Source: Thermothielavioides terrestris NRRL 8126 (lineage: Eukaryota; Ascomycota; Sordariomycetes; Sordariales; Chaetomiaceae). Taken from it: DNA of 64,000 bases. The DNA is taken from contig NC_016457.1 of the NCBI RefSeq assembly GCF_000226115.1, positions 682,001-746,000 of the forward strand, read 5' to 3'. The notes beneath the pieces are model-generated. The model searched no databases, was not told where the DNA came from, and saw nothing but the letters and a program-made list of their open reading frames with translations. Both the position numbers and the translations under genes were made by a program. The stretch's first letter is position 1; each line of letters starts with the position of its first letter. Below are positions 54,823-64,000 of this stretch, piece by piece.

Positions 54823-55520
54823 GGCGGAATTGTATTGAAGGCTAAGGACAAGCTAAGAGGGTTCAGCTGGGCCGAAACTGTAGGGAGAGAGCAATTGACC
54901 AGCAATGTGCACCTCAAACATGGACCGGGGATGACGAATGTGGAAAGATGGTACCTCGCATCAGAGCGCCCCGCTGTGCGGTGCAGTGAGGGCCCCCTGC
55001 ATTACCCCGCTACACAGCATTCCATATCGAGGGTTAGGGTTGAAGGCGTGCCAATGCCTGTCGAAGCTACGGAATACAGGATGGCTTGCAACTGACTTGG
55101 GCGAGAAAGGTCAAACTCCGCTACAGCTGGCTCGGATGCAGCGCGTCTAGCAGGCAGATGACACCGTCATATTGATGTTCGGCTCGGGCGTTTTCGCACC
55201 CCATGACGCTCTCGCCAGGGTCCTTGTTGTTGGCTGGGTGACTGTCCGTTGATTGTGGAGCCCAAACGGCGCGCAAAACGGTGATGTCCCTGTCACTTGC
55301 GCGTTCTCCACTTAACGCGCTCACGCGTCGACGCGCCTAACACGCGTCGCTGCTAAAGTGGCGCCTCCCTTGGTTGTCTTCCTCCCACGCTTTCCCACCT
55401 TCCACAACACGCACATGCACTTTCCCATATCGTGCTTGCTTCATCACTTGACGGAAATCGCCCACTCGCCCATTGTAACCTCCAATTTGTATTCAATTGA
55501 ATCAAGAAACAGCAAGTACG
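54823..55520. promoter_or_regulatory. Divergent promoter region, dienelactone hydrolase / cdt1
   Basis: 698 bp. The half nearest cdt1 has a cluster of CGCG words including two perfect ACGCGT sites, listed separately. A TACGGAATAC copy lies at 55068-55077. Confidence 0.6.
55313..55349. promoter_or_regulatory. Cluster of MCB-like (MluI cell-cycle box) sites upstream of cdt1
   Basis: Within 37 bp there are two ACGCGT palindromes (55323-55328 and 55342-55347), a GACGCGCC between them and an AACGCGC before them. ACGCGT is the binding site of the MBF (Mbp1/Res-Swi6) G1/S activator. The cluster lies about 175-200 bp upstream of the cdt1 start codon, the usual position for such sites in yeast G1/S genes. 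cdt1 is a known MBF target in fission yeast; binding here is inferred. Confidence 0.65.
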
Positions 55521-57020
55521 ATGCCCGGTGTCATCTCGCGCAACATGCGCACTCCCCGCGGCAAGCTCGCCTCGTCCACCTCGCCTGCTTCGCCGGCGGC
55601 GGTTCTCAGCAGCTTTGGGAAGGCGGCGAAGCCGCAATCGACTGGGAAGCAGAACTCGGAGAAGGTCACACCCTTCACCCCGCGCTCCTCCAACATCGAA
55701 GTCGTCCTCAGCTCGAGGAAAAGGAAGGCCCGGGACGATACCGAGTCCACCCCCAAGAAGGCTCGTCGCGAATCTGAAGCGCAGTCAGCGGCGCCTGCCA
55801 CCCCTGTGTCCTCGCGAAAGCAGAAGGCCGTGAGCTTTGCCGAGCCCGAGGATGCCCCGAGGACACCAAGCACACCGAGTCGCGCGCTTGCGACTCCATC
55901 CACCCGGAAGCGCCGGCTCGAGTCGGATGAAACCAGCCAGACCGAGGCGCTGCTCGAGCGTCTGAACCTCCAATCATCCCCCGTCCACAAGCGCAGCAAG
56001 ACCACCGTCCACCGCCGCGCTCCTCCGAATGACTTTGATCTTCCGCGGGAGCTCATCGACTTGCTCGATCTGCACGTGGCCTTCCTCAAGACCCTCAACA
56101 TGCACTATGCCCACGCCGGCACGACGTCGCCGATCGACCTGCGCACCCTTTACCCGAGCGTCACGCGCGCGTGGGGTAAGCGATATGTCACGCTGGACGA
56201 TATCCAGCGGTGCGTCGGCGTCCTCTCGTGGACCCCCGTCAAGAGCGAGGCCGACCAGTCCAAAGCCCCATACTTCTTGAGCGACTACGGCCGCGGCAAG
56301 ATCTGTCTCGAGTTCCACGCGGATGCCGAGCGGGGCCCGCTGCGCGAGCCCAAGCTCAACATGGACTTCGAGGCCAACTTGCGCACGCTCTGGCTCAGCA
56401 GCGACGAGCAGCCAGCCACGATCTTCATCGGCACGCTCCCCAAGGCCCCCATCAAGCCATGCCCTTCTCTGGCCAAGTCGGTCACCAACAACCAAACCAC
56501 GCTGGACGCCTTCAAGAAGGACATCGCCCAGAGGAAGCAGCAAGAGCAAGAAGCCAAGTCCGCCGCCCGCGCCACTACCACGGCGCTCCACGCCCAGGAC
56601 GGCAGCAGCAGCGCCAACCCCAAACCCCTCTCCCTCCTAGACCGCATCCGCCTCAAAGAACAGCAGTCCGCATCCCACCCATCCGGCCCGTCCGCCGCGG
56701 AGATCCAGCGGCGGGCCGCCCTGCGGCGGGCCGCGGACGTGGCAGCCGTGATCGGCATGCTGTGCAAGGCGACGGCGGCGGCGGGGCAGGCGCGCGTGTC
56801 CTTCACGATGGCGGCGCTGCTGGCGCGGCTGCGCGACTCGCTGCGCACGCCCGTCGCGCCGGACGACGCGGCCGCGTGCGTCCGGCTGCTGGCGGCCGAG
56901 GTGGCGCCCGGGTGGCTGCGGATTGTCACGGTTGCGGGGAAGGAGAACGTCGTCTGCGCGGTGGGGCTGCAGCCGAGTAAGGCCCAGGTGGAGGAGCGGG
57001 TGAGGGTTTTGTTGGGGTAG
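55521..57020 (+). CDS. cdt1: DNA replication licensing factor Cdt1
   Basis: Single exon of 499 aa from ATG 55521 (the frame opens earlier only at a TTG). Cdt1 loads the MCM helicase at origins with ORC and Cdc6. Residues 1-165 are disordered and basic, with TP/SP sites (TPFTPRSS, DAPRTPSTPSRA) that could be CDK targets. The central winged-helix part spans about 170-310 (DFDLPRELIDLLDLHVAFLK, then PSVTRAWGKRYVTLDDIQR). QTTLDAFKK (about 325-333) is a PIP-box-like motif. The C-terminal winged helix (about 390-497) includes RVSFTMAALLARLRDSLRTP and PGWLRIVTVAGKENVVC. Order and length fit fungal Cdt1. Promoter MCB-like sites support G1/S expression. Confidence 0.87.
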   Translation: MPGVISRNMRTPRGKLASSTSPASPAAVLSSFGKAAKPQSTGKQNSEKVTPFTPRSSNIEVVLSSRKRKARDDTESTPKKARRESEAQSAAPATPVSSRKQKAVSFAEPEDAPRTPSTPSRALATPSTRKRRLESDETSQTEALLERLNLQSSPVHKRSKTTVHRRAPPNDFDLPRELIDLLDLHVAFLKTLNMHYAHAGTTSPIDLRTLYPSVTRAWGKRYVTLDDIQRCVGVLSWTPVKSEADQSKAPYFLSDYGRGKICLEFHADAERGPLREPKLNMDFEANLRTLWLSSDEQPATIFIGTLPKAPIKPCPSLAKSVTNNQTTLDAFKKDIAQRKQQEQEAKSAARATTTALHAQDGSSSANPKPLSLLDRIRLKEQQSASHPSGPSAAEIQRRAALRRAADVAAVIGMLCKATAAAGQARVSFTMAALLARLRDSLRTPVAPDDAAACVRLLAAEVAPGWLRIVTVAGKENVVCAVGLQPSKAQVEERVRVLLG

Positions 57021-57677
57021 TGGTTGGTTCTTGCGTCTTTGCTTCTCGCTCGGAGAAAGTGCGGCATGGTTGTGGAGTTTTGTATATGTTATGGCTTGGG
57101 ATCAGGGGCAATCCGTTCGTGTTGGGTTGGTCTTTCTGGCTGGAGTAATGGGACGCATGGCCGGGGACAAACGAGGTTGGCGCGGAGCATAGCTTAGCAT
57201 CGTCGGTCTGGATGTCTGGTTGATTGTCTAATTGCGTGGTTATCACGTTTCCCTGATAACCCCAGAATTGGGCGAAGGAGGTGGCTTATGCGAAGATGAA
57301 AGGTCTATTTTTTTGCCTTGCAATGCGTGTCTATCCGCGCAGCCCCTGCGCTGTGTAACGCCGGCACCAAGAAGCAACCGACCCCCCTTGTCCTTGCCAA
57401 ATTCAACCCGTAAGTCATTGTGAACCATCACCGTCAGGCAGCGGAACCTGCTGCAGCATCCCGTGTGTTCTTGCATCATAGCCAGGCAAGTTCCGGGCCG
57501 AAGAGGCTTGAGTGAGAACCAACTCTCCACGGCGCAAACTTTCCAGACCCAACCACCCTGAACCCAACAACCATCCCTCACGATGAGAAAAGAAGGCTGG
57601 CCGAAGAGATAGAACCGCTTCACACCAAAAGCCCCAGAGGAGGTGGCAGAAGAAGAAAAAAGAGGGCGAGGGTCCAT
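57021..57677. other. Convergent intergenic spacer between cdt1 and mbf1
   Basis: 657 bp, probably the two 3' untranslated regions. No coding exon or repeat was seen. Confidence 0.5.
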
Positions 57678-58267
57678 CTATTTCTTCTCCTTCTTCTCAA
57701 ACTTGGGCTTGCCGATGTCGCTCCCGCGCAGCTTGACGTTGAGCACGCGCTCCATGGCGGCCAGCACCTTCTGGTCGGGCGCCGCGTCGCCGCGCTCGAA
57801 CGCCGCCACCACCGACGGCGTCGTGTTGCACTTGGTCGCCAGCTCCTTCTGCGTCAGGCCCTTGCCCCCGTTCGCCTGCGCGTACTCGTTGCGCGCCTTC
57901 TGGATCGCCTTGCCCACCTCCGCCCCGACCGTCTTGGGCTTGACGATGTCGTCGGCCCGGTCCACCATCGTCAGCCGCTGGCCTTCGACCGCGGGTTTGG
58001 AGGCCTGTGTGATTTGGGGGGGATGTGGCGTTAGTAAAACTTGCTTGGTGGGGTGTTTTTGGGGGGGGATGGTTTGGGGGGACAGGGTAAGGTAAGAAGA
58101 CATACAGCATTGCCGGTGGAGAACTTCTTCTCGGTGGTGATGGTCGCGCCGGAGCGCCGCGCGGCGTTGAGGGCGGATTGGCCGCGGACGACGGTCTCGC
58201 GCGGCGCACCGCCGCCGCGGCTCACGTTCTTGCCAATCTTGACTTCCGCGATGTCCCAGGCCGACAT
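57678..58267 (-). CDS. mbf1: Multiprotein-bridging factor 1 (MBF1 coactivator)
   Basis: Two exons, 58267-58106 and 58004-57678, give 162 aa; the 101-nt intron falls in the conserved GNA|ASKP junction. The N-terminal MBF1 region holds [18 protein letters not shown], and the C-terminal Cro/C1-type helix-turn-helix spans about 90-150 ([20 protein letters not shown] followed by [13 protein letters not shown]). MBF1 links bZIP activators such as Gcn4 to TBP and also protects reading frame on colliding ribosomes. The protein ends in a Lys-rich FEKKEKK tail. It shares a divergent 890-bp promoter with the DUF1365 gene. This gene is not the Mbp1/Swi6 MBF complex despite the similar name. Confidence 0.95.
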
Positions 58268-59157
58268 CTTGACCAGTTGTCTTGAAGAGTTGAGGTTTGA
58301 GAGTGGGTGGTGGTCTTCAACTTTTTTTGGCTTTTCGGCGAAAAAAGGCGGAGAGGCGAACCGGACTGAGCACGCGCGTGAAATCGAGCGTTCGTCGGCT
58401 AGGTGGCGTCCGCGAAAGAAGGGGTTGGAATGTAACTAAAAGAAATCACAAAAGAAAGAGGCAGGTTTCTACCGAGATGCTGCTTGTTGTCTGCTTTATG
58501 TACGGTGGCGGTGCGGCGAAAATAAAAGATGCTGAAACGGGCTGGCCGATGACAAGCTTGGGCTGAGGGCGCCGATGTTGGTTTCGTTTTAGTCAGTGCC
58601 GCTCTCTCGGTGAGACGGCCCAGGCGGGGTTTAGTCAGTTAGTGTGCGTAGCAACCTGGAAGTGACTGTGTAAGCAGCCCTCTCCGGGCCGCGGACGCTC
58701 TTGGGCGGCTGTCGAACTGGGCAGTGACTCGAGCGGCGAGGACTCGGCTACGTCGGCGCCCCATTGGCACTGTGTGGGGACTAAAAGAAAGAGCCCCGCT
58801 GACCATGGTTTCATTGGGTGGCGGGGTCTCATTGGATGGCGATTCAGCTGGACCCCGCCGGGCGAATAAATTTACGAATCGAGGTGTGCCTTATGCACAC
58901 TATCACTAGCACTTACATCGTGCTCAGTACGGAATACGGAGTACATCTCATATATGCGACGAACAACGCGACAAAGCAGTTCCGTCCGATGCGATCTGGC
59001 TGCACTCTAGCGCATACTTGCAGTAGACAATGAACAGCCGAGCAGTGATGGCGCATAGAAACAGAATGGCGAGATTTTCTGCGCCCGGTTCTGGAACTCT
59101 GCGAGCTTCGCTCGAATCCTCGGGGCATTGCACACGTCCATGTCGAAGTTGTGAAGC
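58268..59157. promoter_or_regulatory. Divergent promoter region, mbf1 / DUF1365 gene
   Basis: 890 bp. It has a direct repeat of TTTAGTCAGT (near 58588 and 58630) and the densest copy of the dispersed motif, AGTACGGAATACGGAGTAC at 58926-58944. No coding exon is supported. Confidence 0.45.
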
Positions 59158-61357
59158 ATGGCCATATGGTTCAGTCTTTTAACCGTCGGCTTTGCAGCCG
59201 GCATCTCTGACATCTTCCCTAACCTTGTCGATGTCTTGCTTTTCGTCTTTTTCTCCGCCGTTCGGCGACAGCAAGCGCTTGAGGCCATCCTTGCGCTCCT
59301 CCGCCGGCTGGTTGAGACCACCGTCATCATGGGCACGACCGCACTGCTTGTGTTTCTTCCCAGCCGGCTATCGTCCCTGCTGAGCGCACACCCGCAGGTC
59401 GGCACAGAGGAGCCGCGATGGAATGGCCCGGGAAAGGTGCTTCTGCTCCCCTGCCGGACTTCCCACTCGCGCTTGTTTCCGCAGAAGCACTCGTTCTCGT
59501 ACTCGTGCCTCACCGTCGGCGTGCCTGTGGGCTTCGAGGGCAATGCCGGTGGAATGGTCTCGGTCGGGCGCAGGAGTAGACAGAACCTGTTCTCATGGCT
59601 CTCGTCGGAAGCGTGGCTAACCGTTGACGCCGGCGACTACCTGGAGCGCGGCAAGTCGGAGCTCGGCCTGCGAGGGAAGCTGGACGAGTATCTTCGGACG
59701 CAGGTAAGCAAGGAAGCACAGTAAACCTCCTGGCCTTTTGGCCCCGTTCCCCCCCCCCGCCCCCCCAGATGCTTGGACACACACCTGACTGGACTGCTAA
59801 CTCGGCCAGGGGGTCGATCCGGCGGCATACCCACATGCCTACCTGGTGACTGCCGCTCGCTTCCTCGGCTATCACTTCAACCCCGTCTCGTTTTGGTACC
59901 TGTACGACGGCGAAAAGCGGCTGGCCGCCATGATCCTGGAGGTCAACAACACTTTCGACGAACGGCGCATGTACTTCTTGACGTTAGACAACGGGGACGA
60001 TTCGGCAAGAAAGAACGGCCGCCCAGCGGAAGCTCCAACAAAGACGGAAGAACAAGGGAAGGGAGACATCCATCTTCAACACACTCTGTTCTTCAACCGC
60101 ACCTGGTCCAAAGACTTCCACGTCTCGCCCTTCAACTCCCGCGACGGCTCCTACACCCTCGCCGCCCGCGACCCCTTCCGCCCTTACTCCCTCCCCAACG
60201 CCACCACCTCCTCCTCCACCCCCACCCCAACCGCAACCGCCGCCACCGCCACCGGCATCACAATCTCCAACACCATCACCCTCCTATCCGCCACCACCCG
60301 CCGTCCGATCCTCCGCGCGACCCTCACCTCGCACCCGTCGCACCCGGCCGTCGACCCGTGCGCCCTGACCGCCGCCCAGCGGCTGCGCTTCCTGGCGTCC
60401 TGGGCCTGGACCGGCCTGCTGACGTACCCGCGCATCCTGCTGGAGGCGGGCGTGTTGTGGCTCTGGCGCGGGGGGCTGCGCGTCTGGACGCGACCGGAGC
60501 CGCTGCGCGGGACCATCGGGCGGCGGGCGGACGGCGCGGAGAGCGCGCTGGAGCCCGTGGTCGGGCGGTTTCTGAGGGACTGGGTCGAGCGGAGGGTGCG
60601 GGCGCCGGTGGTGGTGAGGTACTTTGCGCCTGGGCGTGAGGGGGTGGTGATGCGCTCTCGGGCGGCGGCGGCGCGGGTTAGCGGGGAGGAGGGGGAGGGG
60701 GAGAGGACTAAGATGGGGCAAGGAGAGGATGAAGATGGGTTCGAGCTCAGGGTGCTCAGCCCGGTGTTTTACAAGCGGCTTGTGTACTATGTGGACCCGC
60801 TCGAGGGTCTCGTCGCTGAGGCAGAGGAAGGAGGCACGATCTGGGTGTCGCGGCCGGATTTGCTGCGCCGGTTGGTCTCGGAGAGCAACAACAAGATCAA
60901 CAACGAGAAGACTGCTCAGGCGCGCGAGTCGGTCGGCTATTGGGAGCATGCTCAGTTCAGAATGATCCAGTACCTCCGTACACGGTCGATGCGGGTCGGA
61001 AGGCCGCTGGAGTCAAGCAATAACGCCAAGGCGCCAAGGCAGCCTCGGCCGGAGGATTTGGCTACCAAAGACTGCAGCAAGCCATCCCACTCATGCATGG
61101 ATGCTTATGTCTGGTCGCACGAATCCCCGCAAGACCGGGCGACGTACAGGCGCTGGGTGCTGAAACTGTTGCTGGCAGACAGGATCGCGCTAGGGGACTT
61201 GCCGCTGCTCGAGCTGCAGCTATTCGTCGGGCGGGCGTGCCTGGCATGGCTCCTGTCATCTGCCGTGAAGGGGATTGGCGATCCGTGGGCGGGAGTTTCC
61301 TGGTTGGGCAGATACTGGCTGAATGAATTGGGGGGACCGCCCAAGGGTTCTGCATGA
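59158..61357 (+). CDS. DUF1365-domain protein
   Basis: Two exons, 59158-59703 and 59810-61357, with a 106-nt intron (GTAAGC donor, GCTAAC branch, GGCCAG acceptor), give 697 aa. The N-terminus has hydrophobic segments (WFSLLTVGFAAGI, LVDVLLFVFFS, TTVIMGTTALLVFLP), suggesting membrane insertion. DUF1365 hallmarks follow: LLLPCRTSHSRLFPQKHSFS, then GYHFNPVSFWYLYDGEKRL after the splice, EVNNTFDERRMY, KDFHVSPFNSRDGSYTL and a C-terminal PRILLEAGVLWLWRGGL helix. In bacteria DUF1365 genes neighbour cyclopropane fatty acid synthase-like genes, hence a suspected lipid role; the reaction is unproven. A Thr/Ser/Pro homopolymeric insert lies at about 325-350, and an acidic low-complexity loop at about 480-500. 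Confidence 0.85.
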
Positions 61358-62624
61358 AGGGAGACCACCTCACGGGACACTCAACATGCATGATACCTGT
61401 GGAATTGCTTCCCTAGTACATGTCGATTGGTGTTGCAGCATTCCAAGCTTTCAGGCCCGAGAACCTGGGTTTGGGTTTGGTGACGGGGAGACATGGCGGA
61501 TTGTGGGATGTTCAACCAGGTTTACGGGGGATCAAAAATACGAGAGCAGGGTCGAAGGCCGGAGTTTTCATCCGAAATCCCGAGTAACCACAGCAATCCG
61601 TCTAGCTGGCCCGTGCTTAACCCGCAGATGTGGCGGCCTAATGTACGAGGCAGCAACGAAAATGGTCCCGGAATTCCAAATACTCGACATTAGTCTGCAG
61701 AGCTGCGGGACCCCGCCAGCGGCGATCCGGCCGAGGCCGGGCCGTGGAGGGGTTGTTTTGACAAATAACCTGGAACCCTAGTGTGTACTAAGTTAGAAGC
61801 TGCCACCGAAGGGTTGGGATTGACCCCGCGGCGGAGCAAAGGTAGTCACGCACAGCGAATCGAAACAAGCTCCCAGACTTGCAGTCATTTCAGAGGTTGC
61901 CAATGCGCAGTTTGATCTCCCGAGGAGTTGCTGTGTTACTCACGTCATGGTTGAAGCTACATGGAGGTACCTTCTTGTGCAACGCCGGTTTACCCCGCTA
62001 CCCCGCCGTGATGCTGCCTGCTCTCCTCGGCACTGCCGATTCACACTGTTTAGTTGAGACGAGCGTGTTCCGGTAGACTTGCCCGGCTTCATGTGAGTGA
62101 ACGAGCTCGGGAACGTCGAGTCAGGGCACGCAGCTGTCACCGAGCAAGGAAACAAGCAAGACATCTCACAAAATACACACTCCGAGTAAGATTGAGGCAC
62201 GCTTCGGGGCGGAGAAAGACGGCGTGTTTCTGTTCTTCCGTCCCACAGTAAGGTAGAAAACACTCAGTGAAGTGATCCCCAGCTCTGACGTCTAATGTGT
62301 ACACTGGACAGTGCCACACAATACGACAGTGCAAGTACACGGTGGCCCCAGATATACGGGCATGACAGGTACCTCATGCATGTCCCTGCTTCGTACTTCC
62401 AGTATGAGTAAACATAGCAGGCAATCCTTCCAAGGAATACCGTTAGCTCCCGTCCATACCCGACGAGCTTCGGCCTCTGTATATAAACTCCAGGCTCTCT
62501 CCCAAACCACACATCCCGCTTCCCGCTCAAACATCCGCACCGATTCAATTCGTGCTGTCTCCTCGAAGCACACCGGCCATTGCTTTCCATTGCTCATTCA
62601 CCCCCGAGAGGAAAAACCTTCAAC
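61358..62624. other. Intergenic
   Basis: About 1.27 kb between the DUF1365 stop and the GFA-type gene start. No gene or repeat was supported. Confidence 0.45.
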
Positions 62625-63507
62625 ATGCCGCTGTCCGGGCATTGTCTCTGCAAGGCTGTCACCTACACGGTTGACGTCGAGGCCCCGATCCTCACGGGAT
62701 ACGACCATTGCGACGACTGCCAGCGCCAGTCGGGCTCGACCTACTGTGCGTCCCATTTCCCACTTCCCCCGTATACCGTCCCCGGCCGTATACTGTCCCG
62801 GCGACCAATTCTCCCCCTCCGCCCATCCCCCACCTCCCGCAAGCTCATATCTATCTCTATCTACCTGCCTACCCCGCCCCCGCAGCCCAATGTCACCGAT
62901 CCCCCCTCTCCCCCCAACCACCACACCAAGACCTAACCTGACAATACCCCGAACCATCTGGTGCCGATCCGAATGCTGACCCGCTCGCCCCGCGGACAGC
63001 CCTCGTCGCCGTCGTGCCCAAGGACAAGCTCACCGTGCAGGGCCCGCTCAAGAAGTGGGAAGGAAAGGGCAGCTCGGGCCACTCGGTGTGGCGCTGGTTC
63101 TGCAGCGAGTGCGGCTCGCCCATCGCCCACGACCCGGACGCCGCCCCCGAGATCATCGCCCTCAAGGGCGGCTCGCTGGACGTCGAGATCAAGAAGACGC
63201 TGAAGCCGGTATGCAGTCTCCCTATTTTCTTTCTTTCTCTCTCCCTCGTTTCTTTGAAGTCTACCCTTTTTCCCCATTCCTTGAAGAGAATGAACAGAGC
63301 AGAAAAAAAAGGACAGAGCGGGAAAAAGAAAGAAAAAGAAAACGAAAAAAAAAAAATGAAGGGATACGATCAATCTCGTTCGCTTGCTGGAGAGCCGCGC
63401 AGAACTAACCGCAACGTGGCGACTAGGACACCGAGATCTGGACCGTCAGCAAGCTGCCCTTCTGCCAGGAGCACCTGGCCAAGCCGTTTGAGCACATGCC
63501 GCAGTAG
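62625..63507 (+). CDS. GFA/CENP-V-type zinc-binding protein (glutathione-dependent formaldehyde-activating fold)
   Basis: Three exons, 62625-62745, 63000-63208 and 63427-63507, give 136 aa. Introns are long for this genome (254 and 218 nt). Zinc ligands of the GFA fold are all present: GHCLCK (C7, C9), YDHCDDCQRQSGS (C29, C32) and FCSECGSP (C75, C78). The C-terminal EIWTVSKLPFCQ and a short tail ending FEHMPQ are typical. These proteins are annotated as glutathione-dependent formaldehyde-activating enzymes, but most fungal members have no proven activity. Splice joins restore STYSLVAVVPKDKL and KTLKPDTEIW. The second intron contains an A/G-rich microsatellite (about 63300-63358) that would disturb automatic gene calling. 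Confidence 0.9.
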
Positions 63508-64000
63508 ATCAGCTCCATTTCCTGACGGTTGTTGGATGGAGGCTGGGGGAGGGCGTGATACATGGAATATGGACGAGCCCATGAGGATTTGAGAGCAAGA
63601 TGCCCTCGACAGGCCGTACATGCTGGGATATCGGGTTGTAGATCCCCCATGAGCTACCAAAATGGCAAATGAAGCAAAGTGAGCATTACCAAGGCAGTAG
63701 ACTCCATTGCTGTGGTGCTGTGTCCGACTTGCTGAACCTGCAGCGCCTGCTAGATTCGCGAACAGATGAAGCCGCTGGATGCAACTCAACGGAAGCGCTG
63801 TGAGCAACAAGTTGATGCGTAAAATAATATTTAAAAAAAAATAAGGGGGGTGATTCAAAGGCCCACCATCCACTTCTAATCCTTACCTGGAGTACGAAGC
63901 ACACATCCAAGAAGCGAGGTTGAACGGGGAAAAACAAACGGAACCAACCTACCGCATCAATATCAAAGCAAGGACGCCAAAGCCCCCTTCAGCGCCGCCA
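63508..64000. other. Terminal intergenic sequence
   Basis: 493 bp after the GFA-type gene. An A-rich stretch lies at about 63825-63843. No coding exon was recognised; a gene could begin beyond the edge. Confidence 0.45.

Overview
The window looks like nuclear DNA of a filamentous ascomycete, most likely a Sordariales fungus of the Chaetomiaceae/Neurospora type. The evidence is GC-rich genes with strong third-position C/G bias, short introns (51-254 nt) with GTRNGY donors and CTNAC-like branch sites, and fungal genes such as an al-3-type GGPP synthase, asm-1/stuA, a SIN-pathway Cdc14, a Cut12-like spindle pole protein and a clock-controlled GPI protein. An AT-rich repeat array carries C-to-T/G-to-A decay typical of RIP. 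The species cannot be named from sequence alone. Gene models were built by hand from frame, splice sites and family knowledge; all exon sums keep frame.

Layout. 1-16 kb: 3' end of a peroxin (1-282), GGPP synthase (704-1978 -), SIN protein Cdc14 (3845-4841 +), a spacer with two tRNA-like relics and homopolymers, a Cys-rich single-pass membrane protein (6468-8290 -), a DHA1-type MFS transporter (9070-10970 -) and gamma-glutamyl phosphate reductase (12174-13514 +). 14-25 kb: Cut12-like coiled-coil protein (14557-17154 -), a small His-rich two-exon gene (18212-18577 -), a five-exon SRPK-like kinase (19389-20912 +) and the APSES regulator ASM-1/StuA (22678-24692 -). 24.7-35.8 kb is gene-poor: the long upstream region of asm-1, one intact miniature transposon (29320-29730) and several copies of a short palindromic motif. 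35.8-45.3 kb: a BRCT protein (35835-36975 +), an acyl-CoA synthetase ending in a PTS1-like tripeptide (40499-42894 -) and a GPI-anchored wall protein (44516-45268 -) with a second miniature transposon in its upstream region (45555-45936). 47.37-49.75 kb is a decayed array of the same element, with four head-to-tail units at an exact 396-bp period flanked by inverted copies. 50-63.5 kb: an unrecognised 642-aa protein, a quinone oxidoreductase, a dienelactone hydrolase, Cdt1, MBF1, a DUF1365 protein and a GFA/CENP-V-type zinc protein.

There are no operons; genes sit as divergent or convergent pairs. Functional themes are cell cycle (Cdc14, Cut12-like, Cdt1 with an upstream cluster of MCB-like ACGCGT sites), development (ASM-1, GGPP supply for carotenoids), peroxisome (peroxin fragment, PTS1-like synthetase) and small-molecule detoxification (MFS pump, quinone reductase, DLH, GFA). 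The signals most worth following are the miniature transposon family with its exact-period array, the MCB cluster before cdt1, matching PIP-like motifs in Cdt1 and the BRCT protein, the dispersed TACGGAATAC-type motif, and the small split gene at 18.2-18.6 kb that a simple ORF scan would miss. I found no CRISPR array, operon or clearly new enzymatic system.
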